DNA of 64,000 nucleotides. It comes from Balanoglossus misakiensis. Taxonomy: Eukaryota; Hemichordata. The notes beneath the pieces were generated by a model, which had not been told where the DNA came from, made no database searches, and was given only the letters and a program-made list of their open reading frames with translations. The stretch is from contig CM082592.2 of NCBI GenBank assembly GCA_040954595.2, forward strand, positions 6,758,001-6,822,000, written 5' to 3'. Of this stretch, positions 1 through 12,233 are shown piece after piece. A program made the translations under genes and the position numbers. Every line of letters begins with the position of its first letter. Positions within the stretch are counted from its first letter, which is position 1.

Positions 1-882
1 CGCTGGCAAAGATCACTGGGAACTGAGTGGTGCATAGTGCAAGCAGTTCAATGATTACTGTGCAGTGTGGTGTACCGCCAGTACTGGAGGCTTTGGTGAT
101 CTCGCAGTACACTACAAGGCAAAAGAAAATCAATATATCGCTGATATTATCGCAGTAAAATCAAGCAAACTTAGTGAAATATCTTCATGCTTCTGCTGAT
201 ACCACCAGATAAAACAATGAGTAATGTATATACACATACATGAGTGTACAAACCCTATTTCGATAGAAAATATGCCCATGTTTACTTTGATTGATATACC
301 AGAAAAAACTCATTTTTACCTTTGTCAAGATCTATCAAGTGTTCATTGATAAATTTGCATAATATTTCTCTTGCAATTTTGATATCAGACGACTGCCTCT
401 GTTGTGTGCTGTAAAATAAAACATTTAACATAAAGGTTTTGGTTGAGAAATAACATTTATTTCTATACACTGTAAATCAGTACAGACACAAAGCATATTT
501 AAACTTTTTGAAAAAAAATACCTAACAAATATTTACTAATAATTATTTAGTGTAAAAGACTCAATTCTGTCCATGACTGAGATGTGGCTACGTGTGTTTT
601 CTTCACCGAATGGACATTGTAAAAAATTTAGTGACCCCCCTGTCGTGTGGTCAAAAACATGCCCCCCCCCCCTTGCAGTTCCAAGATGACACCCCCGCCC
701 TAGATTTTGCCACCACCCACCCCGCCCCCAGGCCGTAAAAATGGAACGGTCCCTTGCTACCTTTCCAGATTCTTCAGCCTGCTGAATGCAGCATTGAGCT
801 CCTTCAAGAGGACATTTGCAGACTTCGAACTGCTGCCTCCAGCAGCTCGGCTTGAGCTGGAACAGGAAGGCGACGACGACAT
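1..882 (-). CDS. ATR: ATR checkpoint kinase, N-terminal exons 1-3 (gene continues past left edge)
   Basis: ATR is the large PI3K-like kinase that senses replication stress with ATRIP; only the N-terminal, HEAT-rich start is here. Coding exons on the minus strand are 882-761, 408-320 and 111-1 (open at the edge). Phases 2 and 1 join cleanly, with donors GTAGCA and GTAAAA and acceptors tacag and tgtag. Exon 1 begins with a Ser-rich stretch after the ATG at 882-880. The joined protein has the segment REILCKFINEHLIDLDKVY, which lines up with the human ATR N-terminus (RQILCQFIDRILTDV), followed by a similar run ending QFPVIFAS against SPLMFVN. The match is from memory and covers only about 60 residues, so another HEAT-repeat protein remains possible. 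Intron 1 (409-760) contains a run of C near 662-672. Confidence 0.68.
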
Positions 883-2607
883 GTGCAGGCCTTCTAGTTC
901 TACTTCTGTATTTCTAGTCCTCCTGGCGTTGAATTCCGTGCGTGTTCACCGACATTTCCTCGATTATTTCAATCAGTGAAACTAACCCTGTCAAACTGTG
1001 AAACTAACCCCCGTCAAACTGCCGATAATTCTGACATTTTGACAACTTTTTGCCCAACTTATCAGCGACGTTTTGAATATAACCGCGCCATATAAATAAC
1101 ATACGAGCGAAGTTGGTTTCAGATTCAGATTCAGACTCAACTTCACGTGACCTTTGTGACCCTTCCAGCTGAATCTAATTCTGACCTGGAACCAGGGTTG
1201 TGGCCAGAAATATTCAATGAAGAGAAGAAGAGAAGAAAAACTCAAACCACGGTCTGAGAGAAACATTTCCAAGGCTGATGTGGGGAAAAAACATCTCATA
1301 TAATACAGGTGTCACCAGTAAATCCTTTAAATAAACATTTAATGAGTGTAGTTAACTATTGCACATTGTGCCCTGGGTACTAATATTGGGATTGTTTATC
1401 ATGCGATGCACACATTTTCATTTCATTAAAAAGCTGACCTGAACAGTAAAGTCAACTTTCACGCAAGAAAGCAACATGTGGCATATAAAACACACATCAA
1501 ATGGTTGCATATTTCACGTGAACGTAAACACTTTGCTTTGATCGCCAGAGAGTGTAACCATGGGAACAGGCCACATATGTTGGTCACCTGGAAACAAGTT
1601 GCTCAGGCTGTTACACACGACAGGCCGTTTCGCCGGCCCTTCTTTTTCAAATTATAAATTGGGGGTAACACATAACCATTAACCTGTGACCCTTGATTTT
1701 TTATCTTAAAAAATATATATAAACAGTTGCCTTGCTTGGAGGATTTTTAGCAGGATGCATTGTTTGATTATGTAGGCATGCCGTGGCAAAATACTGAACT
1801 ATACGGTGTGTAAGTGCCAACTAAAATGCTACTATGAAAGTGTCGAACACTCTGTCATGAACATGTGTCGATCAATACCACAAGATGGAACCTCATTTTC
1901 ATTGTTCAGTTTCATCGTATTTCTGACCTGTGTTGATCCGAGTAGGCACGGAGCCAGAAAATCCAAATCTTCTGTTATTAGGGCCTATGTGCGAATTACG
2001 CGCGCATGAATACGGTAAATCCGTTGTCAGAAGTGCACCATATGTTATGAAAACACTTTTCTCTTAAAAATTGGTCATTAATCGTCGCGTGTAAAGGTCA
2101 GAAAAACTGCCACGTCGTTTTCGACAAGATGGAAAGATGTACTGTGCGTTGTACGTCGTGGATTTACTGCCCTGGGAGTGAAATATTGGCGTTTTATTTA
2201 TAATAAAGTAAATCTCAAAATACAAAGTTAGGTTTTTCCAGCAGTATGCTAATAACTCACTCACTCACAGTAAACATTTGAGGAATGGAGAAATGTTTTT
2301 AAAAACTTTCAATGGTCGAAAAATGACGGTGAAGACGCTGATGTAACTGTTTTTATAGTTAAGATCAACGATAATGGTAACCACAGTCTCTCGCCACTAC
2401 AGTACAAAACTTTCGCACAATCGAACCCTTTCTTTAAAATCTACTTGTAAACAAATCACATATATGTACATGTAATAATTTAAACGGTAGGCCCTACTGC
2501 AACGATATTTCATTCACAATTTTGACATAATTGTGGAATCTTCTGAATTACTATTAAGTAAAATCCATGGTAGATAATTATTCACATCATACCAAACTGT
2601 GTTCTTT
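883..2607. other. Intergenic region, ATR 5' side to fucosyltransferase 3' side
   Basis: No supported gene. It should hold the ATR promoter (just above 882) and the 3' UTR of the fucosyltransferase-like gene. A minus-strand AATAAA (plus-strand tttatt at 2193-2198) could end that transcript, about 410 bases past its stop codon. The open frames at 991-1299, 1806-2009 and 2064-2264 have no splice context or family resemblance. A TACATGTA palindrome lies at 2467-2474. Confidence 0.5.
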
Positions 2608-5061
2608 TCATATAAGCCGGTATATATCCTTAGGTACGCCAGGAATGTCTCTCAGATAAAGGACTTCAGTTCCGACCAGCTCCCGGCCAAAGCGGACGAA
2701 ATCTGACCAGTTTGACTTTCCGCAGCTCAGGAATACCTCAGCGCCTGTTCAATAGACGAATAAATATATACTACTATATATATACTACTCAACAACAGAA
2801 TATTTCCCGTTGAAAATGCACATTTGCAAGTAAAATATACCCACCCGTACAGATTTCCTGTTCAACAAGTGAAAGTACGTAATTGTCATCCCGGAGACGT
2901 TGAAACTTCTTTCTCGATGTGATGTCCTCGGCCGTGTATATATGGGGCACTACATCTCTGAGACAATTGACGAATGTCTGAGGGGAGAGAGAGATAGAGA
3001 GAGAGGGAGAGAGAGAAATAACACGAGAGAGAAATAACATGTGAACCGCGATGTTTAAGTATATTATACATGCACTATTGCAAAGATGACGATGACTTGT
3101 GTAGGCTTCGAATTCTCGGGATAAACCTCTTTTACATTTTCATCGACTACCTAGCAAAACTCATCACTTCAGAGGTCATTTATTGATTTTTTTTCCCGGA
3201 CAGAACCCATTCGGGAAACAATCACATACTTGTTGGCGTGGAGGGGCTGCCACGTAAACGCATTCAATCTGTCGGCTCTTCAAGAACTGGCTAACCGCCC
3301 TTGCGGCACCCGGACTCGCATCAGATAGCATATGGAGGTTGCTGAATATTTTTTCCGTGCTAAGTATTAGCGAATTAAACTCACACCTGCAAAGGACAAA
3401 AATCACGTTGAGTGCATGTCATTATTGATATTTACAACCTCAGTTTCTGACCCGTTAAAATGTAAATGCAGACGGTTCTCAGAAAAATGTCAAACCTTTG
3501 CTATGTTAACTATTTTTTATATAAAAAGGGTTACTAATTTAAGAGTCTGTTACGCACGATTCTCCAGTTCTGTTTCTCCAGTGAATGGCAACGTAAGGTT
3601 TTCCAGCGCATATTTCTGACCGTGCAACATCGCCCATTTTCCTGACATACTCCGCCCTCAGCAAATACCGATCCACCAGTTTCAGGACCTGTTCTTCGTT
3701 CTCAATCATGAGGTCTTTTATCTGAAGGGGTCCGTGAATAGCGAGGCAGCGGACGTCTTCCGACGCCTTCATCTGCCTGACAACTTCTGATTTGTTCCCG
3801 CGGCTGTTTCTCGTGTCGGGCAGTTCGATTCCCCACAGATCTTTGAAGTCCGCCCGGGTTCTCTCGTACTGTTTTCTGTGGTACTTTTTCATGAGCGTCT
3901 TCATACCGGAGAGCGGGAACTGCACCAGGGAGTCTACGGTACTCCCGCAGTCCCTCTTGAACGTTTCCGGGGTAGCCACGGGGACGACCTCGCTCAGTCT
4001 GTCGATATCGAACGTCTCCGCGAAAGACCTCCATCCCAGGGCCCAGCCTTGCACGTGGTGGTTGTGGAACGGGATGGCGACGATGGTCCTGTTGTGGGCG
4101 AGGGCGTAGGCCACCAGCCGGCGAAAGCTCAGGTAGTTCCAGTTGGGCCCGCCTTCCCAGAACTGGACGGGGAACAGATAACGGCGAGACGTTCGCCGTG
4201 CCGCCTCTGCGGAGTATTCCTCGGAGTTCACCGAACTTCGCTTCGAATCTGTCGCACCGGTCGTTACCGAGGTGCCATTCTGTAGAGAGATTAATATTGC
4301 GTCGGAGGTTTTCCAATTTCGCCTGTCTCCAGGCAACCATTTCTATGTTTGTTGAAGCTGAAACAATCATTAAAAACAGCGATTGTACCATATCTGCAAT
4401 CACCGACACCAAATGAAAAGTTTGTGTTAGTAACTGCGACAAGTTTTTACTTCCACCTGTCGAAGTGAGATATTCATGGCACTTTTCAATAAAATAAAGC
4501 AGGATACTAACAGATTTGGTGTTCGAAAAGTTAAGCCATCTCGACCGAAACAGGCGTCACTTTACGCAATTTCCATAGGCTAGACATTTTTATGCTTGTA
4601 TGATGGTGTATTACATTCTAGCGGGGTTGTAACTTTTAACTGTCATAATACTAAGCTGTATATACGTAATTGGTAATATAACTGTACAATGCGACGCCAC
4701 TATTAAGAGTGTAGCTATATAAACCTGGCCATATTTTTCACAATAATGATAACAAATGTTACACAAGGTAATTCACTAATGAGATTATCATTTTGAAAGT
4801 AATTACCTCTGACGGGTACCAATCGCTCATTTCCACCATAAACACGTCGGTGTCTGAATTTACGACCAGCGTCCTTCCTCGTCCCTCGCCCGTCGGAGAT
4901 GCTTCGTCACCCGTGCCAACAACGCTCGGCATCGCCCGGTCACCTTGCACCCGCTCCGTGCCGGGCCTCCAATTCAACAAATGTCGGTGCACCATTAACA
5001 GTTGCGACAGAGTGAGCGAGGCGACAAGTCCCATTATCAGGGCAGCGCGCCGTTTCATCAT
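2608..5061 (-). CDS. GDP-fucose protein O-fucosyltransferase-like type II membrane protein
   Basis: A predicted Golgi/ER glycosyltransferase of the O-fucosyltransferase superfamily, which moves fucose from GDP-fucose to protein. Five coding exons: 5061-4807, 4279-3558, 3386-3230, 2977-2845 and 2744-2608. They sum to 1404 nt (467 aa) with all phases consistent. The N-terminus is a short basic tail and a signal anchor (about residues 5-28), typical of Golgi enzymes. The central exon has the family signature IHWRNRTGESC, the counterpart of the His-Xaa-Arg nucleotide-sugar-binding motif. The last exon carries FLSCGKSNWSDFVR. The donor after exon 2 is GTGCGT, chosen because GTAACA four bases later breaks the phase. 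A longer start at 5127 (22 more residues) is possible. It is not clearly POFUT1 or POFUT2, so I give no symbol. The exon 4 acceptor follows a long CT tract (plus-strand GA repeat 2983-3016). Confidence 0.85.
2983..3016. repeat. (GA)n purine tract
   Basis: Interrupted GAGA repeat. Read on the minus strand it is the pyrimidine tract just upstream of the fucosyltransferase exon 4 acceptor at 2978-2980, so repeat length could affect splicing. Confidence 0.8.
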
Positions 5062-6033
5062 TTCTTCTGTGCGGGTTGGGCATGTGGCGCAAGTTTCGTG
5101 AACACGTACCCCATCCCACGGATGCAAAGTCTGGTGACACTCGCTTCATTCAGATTGGGAAGTGCAACCCTGCCGGGGGTGGCCGCGTAGTAATTGTCAC
5201 AGAGTGCCAAGAAGAAAACACTTATCGGGCTCATAACATGAAAAGAATTATTAATTGCTCAACCAACTATATAGGAACCCTTTCGGAGAGTAAGGTTGTT
5301 GGAAGCAAAGCGCCGATTTAAATCGCACATTTGTTGGAAAGAGTTTTCAAACATCACCGAGACATGTACACATCTCTCCTGATATAATATTACAACCCGG
5401 ATTATTCGTTTGCACGGTATAACTTGTACCAGACAGTCAGTTTAATCAGTTTGCGAGTCTGATAAAAAGCAATAAATCTGAATTAGTGTTGCTGTGGCAA
5501 CGTGGGGGATTATACCTGCATGAATGGTTTTGGTTGATATTATGGCCATTTTTCATGCCTTGTCAGAAAAACCCGCACATGCCGATTTGTCTAACAACGT
5601 ATTGACGCACAATGCGATATGTATTCAAATGAAATCGAAGCAGGGATATTAGGAGAGATATGGGATCGAGTTCTCTCTCATTCCAACCCCCTCTTTTTAA
5701 TCCCCTATCTTTCGAGCAAATTTGACAATCACGTCCGTAAGCAATCGAGCTACTCGAGTATCCATGATATGGTCCGCATCAAAATGGTCGTATAGCGCGA
5801 AACCGTGATGAATCACGAAAACTTGAACGCAATTGCTGGAGGAAATCCGATTGTCCGCTTGAAGGATTTATTTGAGCCAAAAGCCAACGACAACGTTTCA
5901 CAATGACATTGTCGCAACAGAGGATGATACCCATTGTCACTATACACATGCATGTAGGTATCAATCATCAACGCATTTCAGTGAGCAGTACTAACATGTC
6001 GTACTCTACACTTATTGCATGTCATGCAAGTAC

Positions 6034-6070
6034 GATGGATGGAATGAATGATGGATGGATGGATGGATGG
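6034..6070. repeat. (GATG)n microsatellite
   Basis: Imperfect GATG/GAATG tandem units, ending in a degenerate GACGGATG. No gene function seen. Confidence 0.8.
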
Positions 6071-6170
6071 ACGGATGTTTGTCTTGTGTATCAAATGAAC
6101 ATTCGTTTTCGATTCTCTGCACCAGTACGCAAGTGAAACAGCGCCATCGATGGCATCATGACCAAATTAC

Positions 6171-6261
6171 TAGTCTGGTCCCTGCCCAATGTCTACCGCA
6201 TTACATGTACTTTTAGCATAGCGCAGCCATGCGGTAGAAATGGGGCAGGGGACCAGACTGG
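6171..6261. mobile_element. Short palindromic element, possible MITE remnant
   Basis: Two arms of about 31 bases, at 6171-6201 and 6229-6261, are inverted copies. Both read AGTCTGGTCC...TCTACCGCAT on their own strand, with two mismatches and a one-base indel. The loop is about 27 bases. The unit could form a strong hairpin. A foldback transposon is the likely origin, but no target-site duplication is clear. Confidence 0.5.
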
Positions 6262-7420
6262 AATTTCATCTCGGTAATCAACGACGCCACCTATCTCTAC
6301 GGCCACCGTGGCCGATTTTAATCAAATTTCTCGGTAATGTGATTGGCCGCAATCTGTCACGGAGGGTATTTTTAGAACTGGTGGCAAGTGCTATGTGGTC
6401 ACTGCCTGGTGACCATCATTGGTTGCCAGCCACTGACCGCTGTCGCGTGTTGTTTGTTTCCTGTACGAGGCAACGGGCGGCCAAAAATAACACAGGACCT
6501 GTTGCACGCGATATTCGCTCTGGAAATGTAATCTGTTTGTGAAACTACATGGAAATGTAAATATCCAAACAGACTGACACGCTTTCCGGCGGCGTCGTTC
6601 TCTGATGTCTGCTGTTCTGATAACCTGAATTTGCGACACATGGTGGTACTAACAGTGTATTAGCCTATATTCAGTTTCATCTTACACACAGACAGCTCAA
6701 ATATTTTCTTAATTTAGTTATTTTACTTGCGAGACGACTGTGAGATGCTTGGCTGCAGAAACGTTCTAAATCAACAGGTGGTAGAGATGTAAGTTTACTG
6801 ATACTTTCTTGAATATATGTATATAAAAAAGAAAAATACAGCACTACCTCGACGTTCATTGTTTATTTAATGACGACATCAGAGTACAAATTATGAAACT
6901 ACAGATAGCAACCTCGCAAGGTATGACTTATTTGATATTGTAATTAGTGATATATTTCCGAAATTACTGCACCTAATTTGGAGGCATCGTCAGTTCATAA
7001 CTGGTTTTGTAAAGGGATGTAACTGTGCTTTTAATCTAGAGCAACCGACATGTGTACGTGCGGAACTCGCAACACGAGAGTCGGAAGCAGTCTCTAAAAT
7101 AAACATTACTGACAGGACTTACGATCTGACGTATTTTTTTCAACACAGAAAGAGAGTTAAACTACATTATGATAATAGGCAGGCTAATAGCCTAGCAGGC
7201 TAACCTGGTTAACAGGTGTTGCATGTGCAAAGTATTCTACCTTGGGGCGAATGAATCACGTGACCTATATGTGGCGTTTCTGAAATTCTGGTGTTCCCCA
7301 CTGAGGAGGTCAATTTTAGTGCATTTATTGCACAGGCCAACATGGTGATATGGTCATCAAAAGTTACACCTACTGTCCCTTTCTTATACAACATGAATTA
7401 GTCAAAAACTCAAAACACTG

Positions 7421-7480
7421 GTTGGGTGGGATGGGGTGGGGTGGGGTGGTGTGGTGTGTTGTGTTGTGTGGCGTGGCGTG
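7421..7480 (+). repeat. G-rich repeat with G-quadruplex motif
   Basis: GGGT/GGGGT units grade into GTGTT and GCGTG units. The core at 7424-7447 has at least four runs of three or more G separated by one or two bases, which fits a four-tier quadruplex. It lies about 450 bases upstream of the vWD-protein start codon. Confidence 0.7.
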
Positions 7481-7901
7481 TTGAGGTGTTCCAACATGGA
7501 TTAACTGTCCTGGGGCACAAAATTCTGGATGATACAATTTTTTCAAACTTTTGTTGGGTCACTTTCTCCATTACTACATCTTGTAAGTAATGCGCTGAAA
7601 TAGAACTCGATCGTACAGTGACTCTGACCTGTTGATAACCTTTCAGCGTGGGTGAGACGGAGTGGTGGAGATTGCAGAATTCATTAGTTTTTTGTGTGGA
7701 ATGGTGTTAATTCTGTTTTATTAAGTGTAACAGTTGCTCGGGGCAAATGTGACCATCTTCGTGCATACAGATGAGACATCTGCGCCCAGTAGAAAGTGTT
7801 TAAATGCAGACTGGGGATGAAAAGTTTTTCCAGAGTTCCCTCGCCGTCCTCCACCAGACGAACTTCTCTCTCTCCGACACCAGCAAGTCGACTTTGTCAG
7901 C

Positions 7902-9855
7902 ATGAACACGAACCAGCTACTGCTTTGTCTTGGCGTTCTGCTCGTCGCCAGCATCGGTGCTACTTCAGCAAACGTAAGAATATCTGCAGCCTATAATAAT
8001 ATTAATGGTTTAATTTCTGTCTCTATGTTTATTATTGCACCTTGAAACTTGCTTTTGTTCCGCCTACTGTATCTGTATACTATAAATTACCGCTCTCTCT
8101 CTCTCTCCATCTTTCTCTCTGTAGCCGATGCACACCAGATCTAAAGACAGCTTGCATCTGCCGGATTTAGAGCGAAAAGCACTACCTGGTAAGTTGACTA
8201 GCTGAGTCGGTTGTCGATAAAATTGCCCTACAATTATATTCAGTTTCTCGTATGGTGAAAAAAGTCAGCTTCCACACTTCAAATTCCATTCGAGAAATTT
8301 AAAAACTGCTCACAAGAATCGGTCGGCTTTTCTCCAACAGATCAGTCCTCTGCAAACTGCACAGTGATTCGGGTTTACGACGGGCAAGTGTTCATGAGAT
8401 TTTGCCTTGTGCGCATCAAGTTCTGCTTGATAACCGTGTTGGACGCGAATGGCAAGTCGCTGTGTATGTGGACGGCTTACTTCGATCCCAACCGCGTGTA
8501 CTGCCGGGATGTCGCCATTAGAGCGTTCCATAGAGGGACGCCGTATACAATAAGAGTTACTTGCTATGACATCAGGGGGAACGAGATTGGAGAAGAAAAT
8601 AAAAACATAACGACTAGTAAGTAAAGTATAATGATTTGCTTCCGATGAAATCACTGATATTAGAACTGTACTTGGGCCCCGTGCTTTATATTGGCCCAAT
8701 GCCCCTCAAAAGCGGTTCATCTGTTCTGTTTCTAGGTGACTAACCGTAGAGGAGCATGTACGAACGAACACAGTGTTTTTTTCTTCGTTTCCACAGCCGA
8801 TAACTGGTGTCCATTTGGATGCGTGTTTGGTGAACCACACTTCAGAACCTATGACGTTTTCAGATACTCCTACCAAGGTGCCGCTGGGTGTAGAGTCACT
8901 TTGACCAAAGAATGCGTTGCCCAGAACCCCACATTCAACATAGAAGGACTGTTACAAACATCTCCGCTGAGTACACCCACCAACGCGCTGACTAGGGTAT
9001 CAACTGTCTACATCGAAGTGTACGGCGTCGTCATTACTCTATCGAGGGGAAGGATAATTACTGTACGTATTGTATTATTCATGATTTATTCATGCACGTA
9101 CGTTCACTTATTTTGTTCCATTTACAAACTACTACTGAGAATTCGATAGGACTATTTCATAACTGTACTTTTCATTTTTCTTTACAATATCGATATTGCA
9201 CCTTTTCAGGTAAACGGCGTTGATATTCCTTTACTCTCCCTGCCCCACTATCCACACCCGGACATTTCAATCTTGGACACCGTAACTTTCTCCAACGAAG
9301 TCGGCGACGAATTTGACTGGACCATCCATGTACTCATCGAGGGAATCGGTGTAGTGGAGTTCAACGGCAGGTTCAGAGTGTACGTGTGGCTGACCGAGGA
9401 CACTTGGGTCAACAACACCAGAGTATGCGGAATGTTTGGCACGCCAGACCAGCCCTTCAATACAGCTAATGACTTCCTGTTGTCAGACTTGACCACGTAC
9501 TTAACCCCCAGCGCAGCCACTGCAGATCCCTTTGGAGATAGTTGGAATAGGTAAATAATTTAAGTTTCGCCTTTAGCTGGAAAAATATGTTGCTGTTTTT
9601 TTTTTTTTTAAGTGCTTGACGTAAGAAAGGGAAATTTGGCTTTCTAGTTATGGTAACCATACCAAAACATTGCATATCATTAAGAAATCGATGTATTGGG
9701 CCCTGATTGGCTATTGGATTTCCTATAAACCTGATCCCCAATAAAACGTCGTCGTGTTGGAAATACAAATCAAAGGCCTACGTACTAGACAGTCCAACAA
9801 TGCTATACATTGACTCTTGCATGCTTTTATTTTCAGCTGTTTGGGAGGCCCATAG
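7902..9855 (+). CDS. Secreted single von Willebrand type D domain protein
   Basis: Six exons: 7902-7973, 8125-8188, 8341-8616, 8797-9062, 9210-9550 and 9837-9855; 1038 nt (345 aa), all phases consistent. Exon 1 is almost exactly a signal peptide (hydrophobic core LLLCLGVLLVASIG, then small residues), so the protein should be secreted. Residues about 46-137 form a Cys-rich module I do not recognise. Residues about 142-320 are a vWD domain: CPFGCVFGEPHFRTYD matches the GDPHxxTFDG signature, and CGMFGTPDQ with NDF matches its C-terminal half. There is no trypsin-inhibitor-like or C8 module, so it is much smaller than mucins, vWF or BMPER. The last exon adds only five or six residues. Function unknown; extracellular adhesion or binding is the usual vWD role. 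Confidence 0.85.
8092..8107 (+). repeat. (CT)n tract at exon 2 acceptor
   Basis: CT dinucleotides that form the start of the pyrimidine tract ahead of the vWD gene exon 2 acceptor at 8122-8124. Confidence 0.7.
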
Positions 9856-10154
9856 GTTTCTATGGAGCTGCGGCCGCGCAGAAGTCGACGGGGAACAACT
9901 TCTTCCCGTGATATAATATAAATTCTGCGCATATACCAGTACATTCTTCAATGATTTTGGTTTAGGGAGTATTCCAAGTCATGATCAAAACCAACAAACC
10001 CCGTGGATATTGTCGGTAGACATTTTTGAGGGAAATAACGGTATTGGGTTTACTTGAGTTTTAAAATGTTGTTGAAGAAATTAAAGGCTGTGGGAAAACT
10101 TAACAATTTGTTTGAGTGGTCACTGTATCATATATACCGAAACTTCATCCGTTC

Positions 10155-10272
10155 ATGAATGAATGAATGAATGAATGAATGAATGAATGAATGAATGAAT
10201 GAATGAATGAATGAATGAATGAATGAATGAATGAATGAATGAATGAATGAATGAATGAATGAATGAATGAAT
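10155..10272 (+). repeat. (TGAA)n microsatellite, about 29 units
   Basis: A nearly perfect tetranucleotide array of about 118 bases, followed by degenerate GGAT units to about 10310. Long open frames on the minus strand through it (Ile-His-Ser-Phe repeats) are artefacts of the repeat. Confidence 0.95.
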
Positions 10273-11886
10273 GGATAGGTGGACGGATGGATGGATGGTT
10301 GAATAGATGGATACATCTATAATACAGTACGGTAACTGACCTGGTGAGATTGACAGACCAAATGAATCTGCATATTGCAAATGCTGTACCTGTTGTTTGT
10401 CCTCGACTACGTGGCACCAGCAATGAGGTGATCCAGATCTCGTTGTCACCATTTCTACGCCAGTTTCTAGGCTACCCGTGTTCAGAACATGAATCCATGC
10501 CAATGTACTACAACCATGAGCAGTCTATAAAAGTCTATCCATCCAGTGTAGTTGCCTGTTATGTAGCCACCACCGGGTCGAGCTGTCGACGTCGCCACAA
10601 AAAGCCGTCAGTTGAAATCTAGACATTTCACGTCAACTTCTTACGCCCGTGCACCGACCTCTGATGTCACGCGTGCGCACTCTTCAAAGCAAGTGGGTCG
10701 TCTGCCAGATGGCAATCGTCAATTCATTGGTTGCCTGAACTTGTTTCGTTTTGCATGTCTATCACATGTACATGTGGTATACGTGTACATCACGGATCGC
10801 AGTTGGAACATAGCAAGTGGTTTGTTTGTTTTCTGTACAACGGACAACACACTCCAGTTCCTGGAGTTTCCTAGTCTACCACCTTGTCAAATGTGTTTGC
10901 GGAGAGGGCATGGACTATTGGAGAGGGTATCTTCAAGAAACACGTTGAGATGTTGTTTCCTTTGTCGCTGTATTTATTTATTATTTACACCACAACGTGT
11001 TTACACTGACATCTAACAGCCCAAGCCCAATAACTGGATTACACTATGATTAAACAATACACGGTCACGAATACATGTATATACAGAATGTACAAACCAT
11101 CACTTTCACTTTCCTTGGGGCGCTACGATATGTATTTACCTCGCGCATCTTTTCAAAACAACAAAGTAATCACAACATGCATGCATAGTGCGCATGCAGC
11201 AATTATAATAGTCGACAGCTGGAAGCTGTCTCGATCAAACATTTGAAACCAGGTTAAAAATCTCGACAGCTATTCCGAGTTAAAAAATCTAAAAGGCCCG
11301 CGATATATGTTTGTGTGTTGTTAGTTTCCTCAATCCCGACCCTCTAACTTTATCATTTTTTTATTCTATGTAGTCGCCTCCTTCGTTTATTTGACTCTAC
11401 TTTTGTGAATTGGTGATTTGAGAAACTCGACCAATCGAAACTAAATCATAGCATAAGTGTGAAATTGTACTTTTAGGAGAGAGTACTCACAGAGCTACTA
11501 GTGACTATTCCATTATGATAGAGGGCGCACATTCATTTATTTTCTGGAACTTGGGTGGCTTGTGTATAGTAAACAGCTGGTCAAAAATCTTCAGTCTGCT
11601 TCTAGCCAGTGTGTTCGTTCGTATTCTCAATACTGCATTGTTTCCCGTTACCATAGAAACTTTTGTAAATGCGGATTGTACAGGTGCGTAATCATTAATT
11701 CAGACCCCCATACATATGCAAAACCCTGTACCACTACTTCTCGACTGCATCATGGCAGGGAAACTTCTGTACTTCTACTACTGGAGAGACCTTGCTGCAG
11801 TTTTGTAGCCCCACAACTCCCCTTGCAGATTTTTGTTTATATTCCGAGAAAAATCTGTATATGCAAGTTAGTGTGTCTACCAGCCA

Positions 11887-12012
11887 ATCATCATCATCGT
11901 CGTCATCACTATCATAATCATCATCGTCATCACTATCATCATCATAATCATCATCATCATCACTATCATCATCGAAATGACGACAGCAACAATGACGATG
12001 ATTATGATGATA
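11887..12012 (+). repeat. (ATC)n-like imperfect trinucleotide array
   Basis: ATC/GTC/ACT triplets with interruptions, switching at about 11970 to GAT-type triplets on the same strand, so the end can fold back on the start. Lies 220 bases upstream of the PKDCC start codon. Confidence 0.85.
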
Positions 12013-12233
12013 ATTAATTAACCTGTATAATGTTATCAAAGTTTCTTCACAATACCCAGATTTGCCCCAAGTCGTTGCCTTTATGTCATACAAAAAAAAT
12101 AGCTTGAAAAGAAACTTTCTCGACATTTTGTGAAACAATATTCTTTTTTTTTTTTATTTCAGGTATGTTCTAAATGTAGGGGGTCCAAACAATAACTTGT
12201 TGCGGCGGCTCAAACCGTGACCTTTAAACCACC

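Larger units (their letters stand above)
5062..7901. other. Intergenic region between fucosyltransferase-like and vWD genes
   Basis: Both flanking genes start here and point away from each other, so it should hold both promoters. It contains a GATG microsatellite (about 6034-6070), a palindromic element (6171-6261) and a G-rich tract (7421-7480). A TATA-like tttaaat sits at about 7799, roughly 100 bases before the vWD start codon. No open frame shows family resemblance. Confidence 0.5.
9856..12233. other. Intergenic region, vWD 3' UTR to PKDCC 5' side
   Basis: Contains the vWD 3' UTR (possible ATTAAA signal at 10080-10085), a long (TGAA)n array and a trinucleotide array. Open frames at 10612-11016 and 11562-12017 have no supporting features; the second runs through the trinucleotide repeat. 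Confidence 0.5.

Noticed and set aside
707-979. Plus-strand 90-codon frame
   Set aside because: It is antisense to ATR exon 1, whose ATG, donor and phase fit the next two minus-strand exons.
3702-4442. 246-codon minus-strand frame and plus-strand frames over the fucosyltransferase exon
   Set aside because: Shadow frames of a GC-rich coding exon; only the other minus-strand frame carries the family motifs and fits the splice phases.
10128-10503. Long minus-strand frames with Ile-His-Ser-Phe repeats
   Set aside because: All are translations of the (TGAA)n microsatellite.
6410-10840. Weak similarity between about 6415-6480 and 10720-10840 (shared TCATTGGTTGCC and TTGTTTGTTT-type words)
   Set aside because: The shared words are short and differently spaced; not enough to call a dispersed repeat by eye.
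11562-12138. His-rich and Asp-rich frames
   Set aside because: Caused by the ATC/GAT trinucleotide array.
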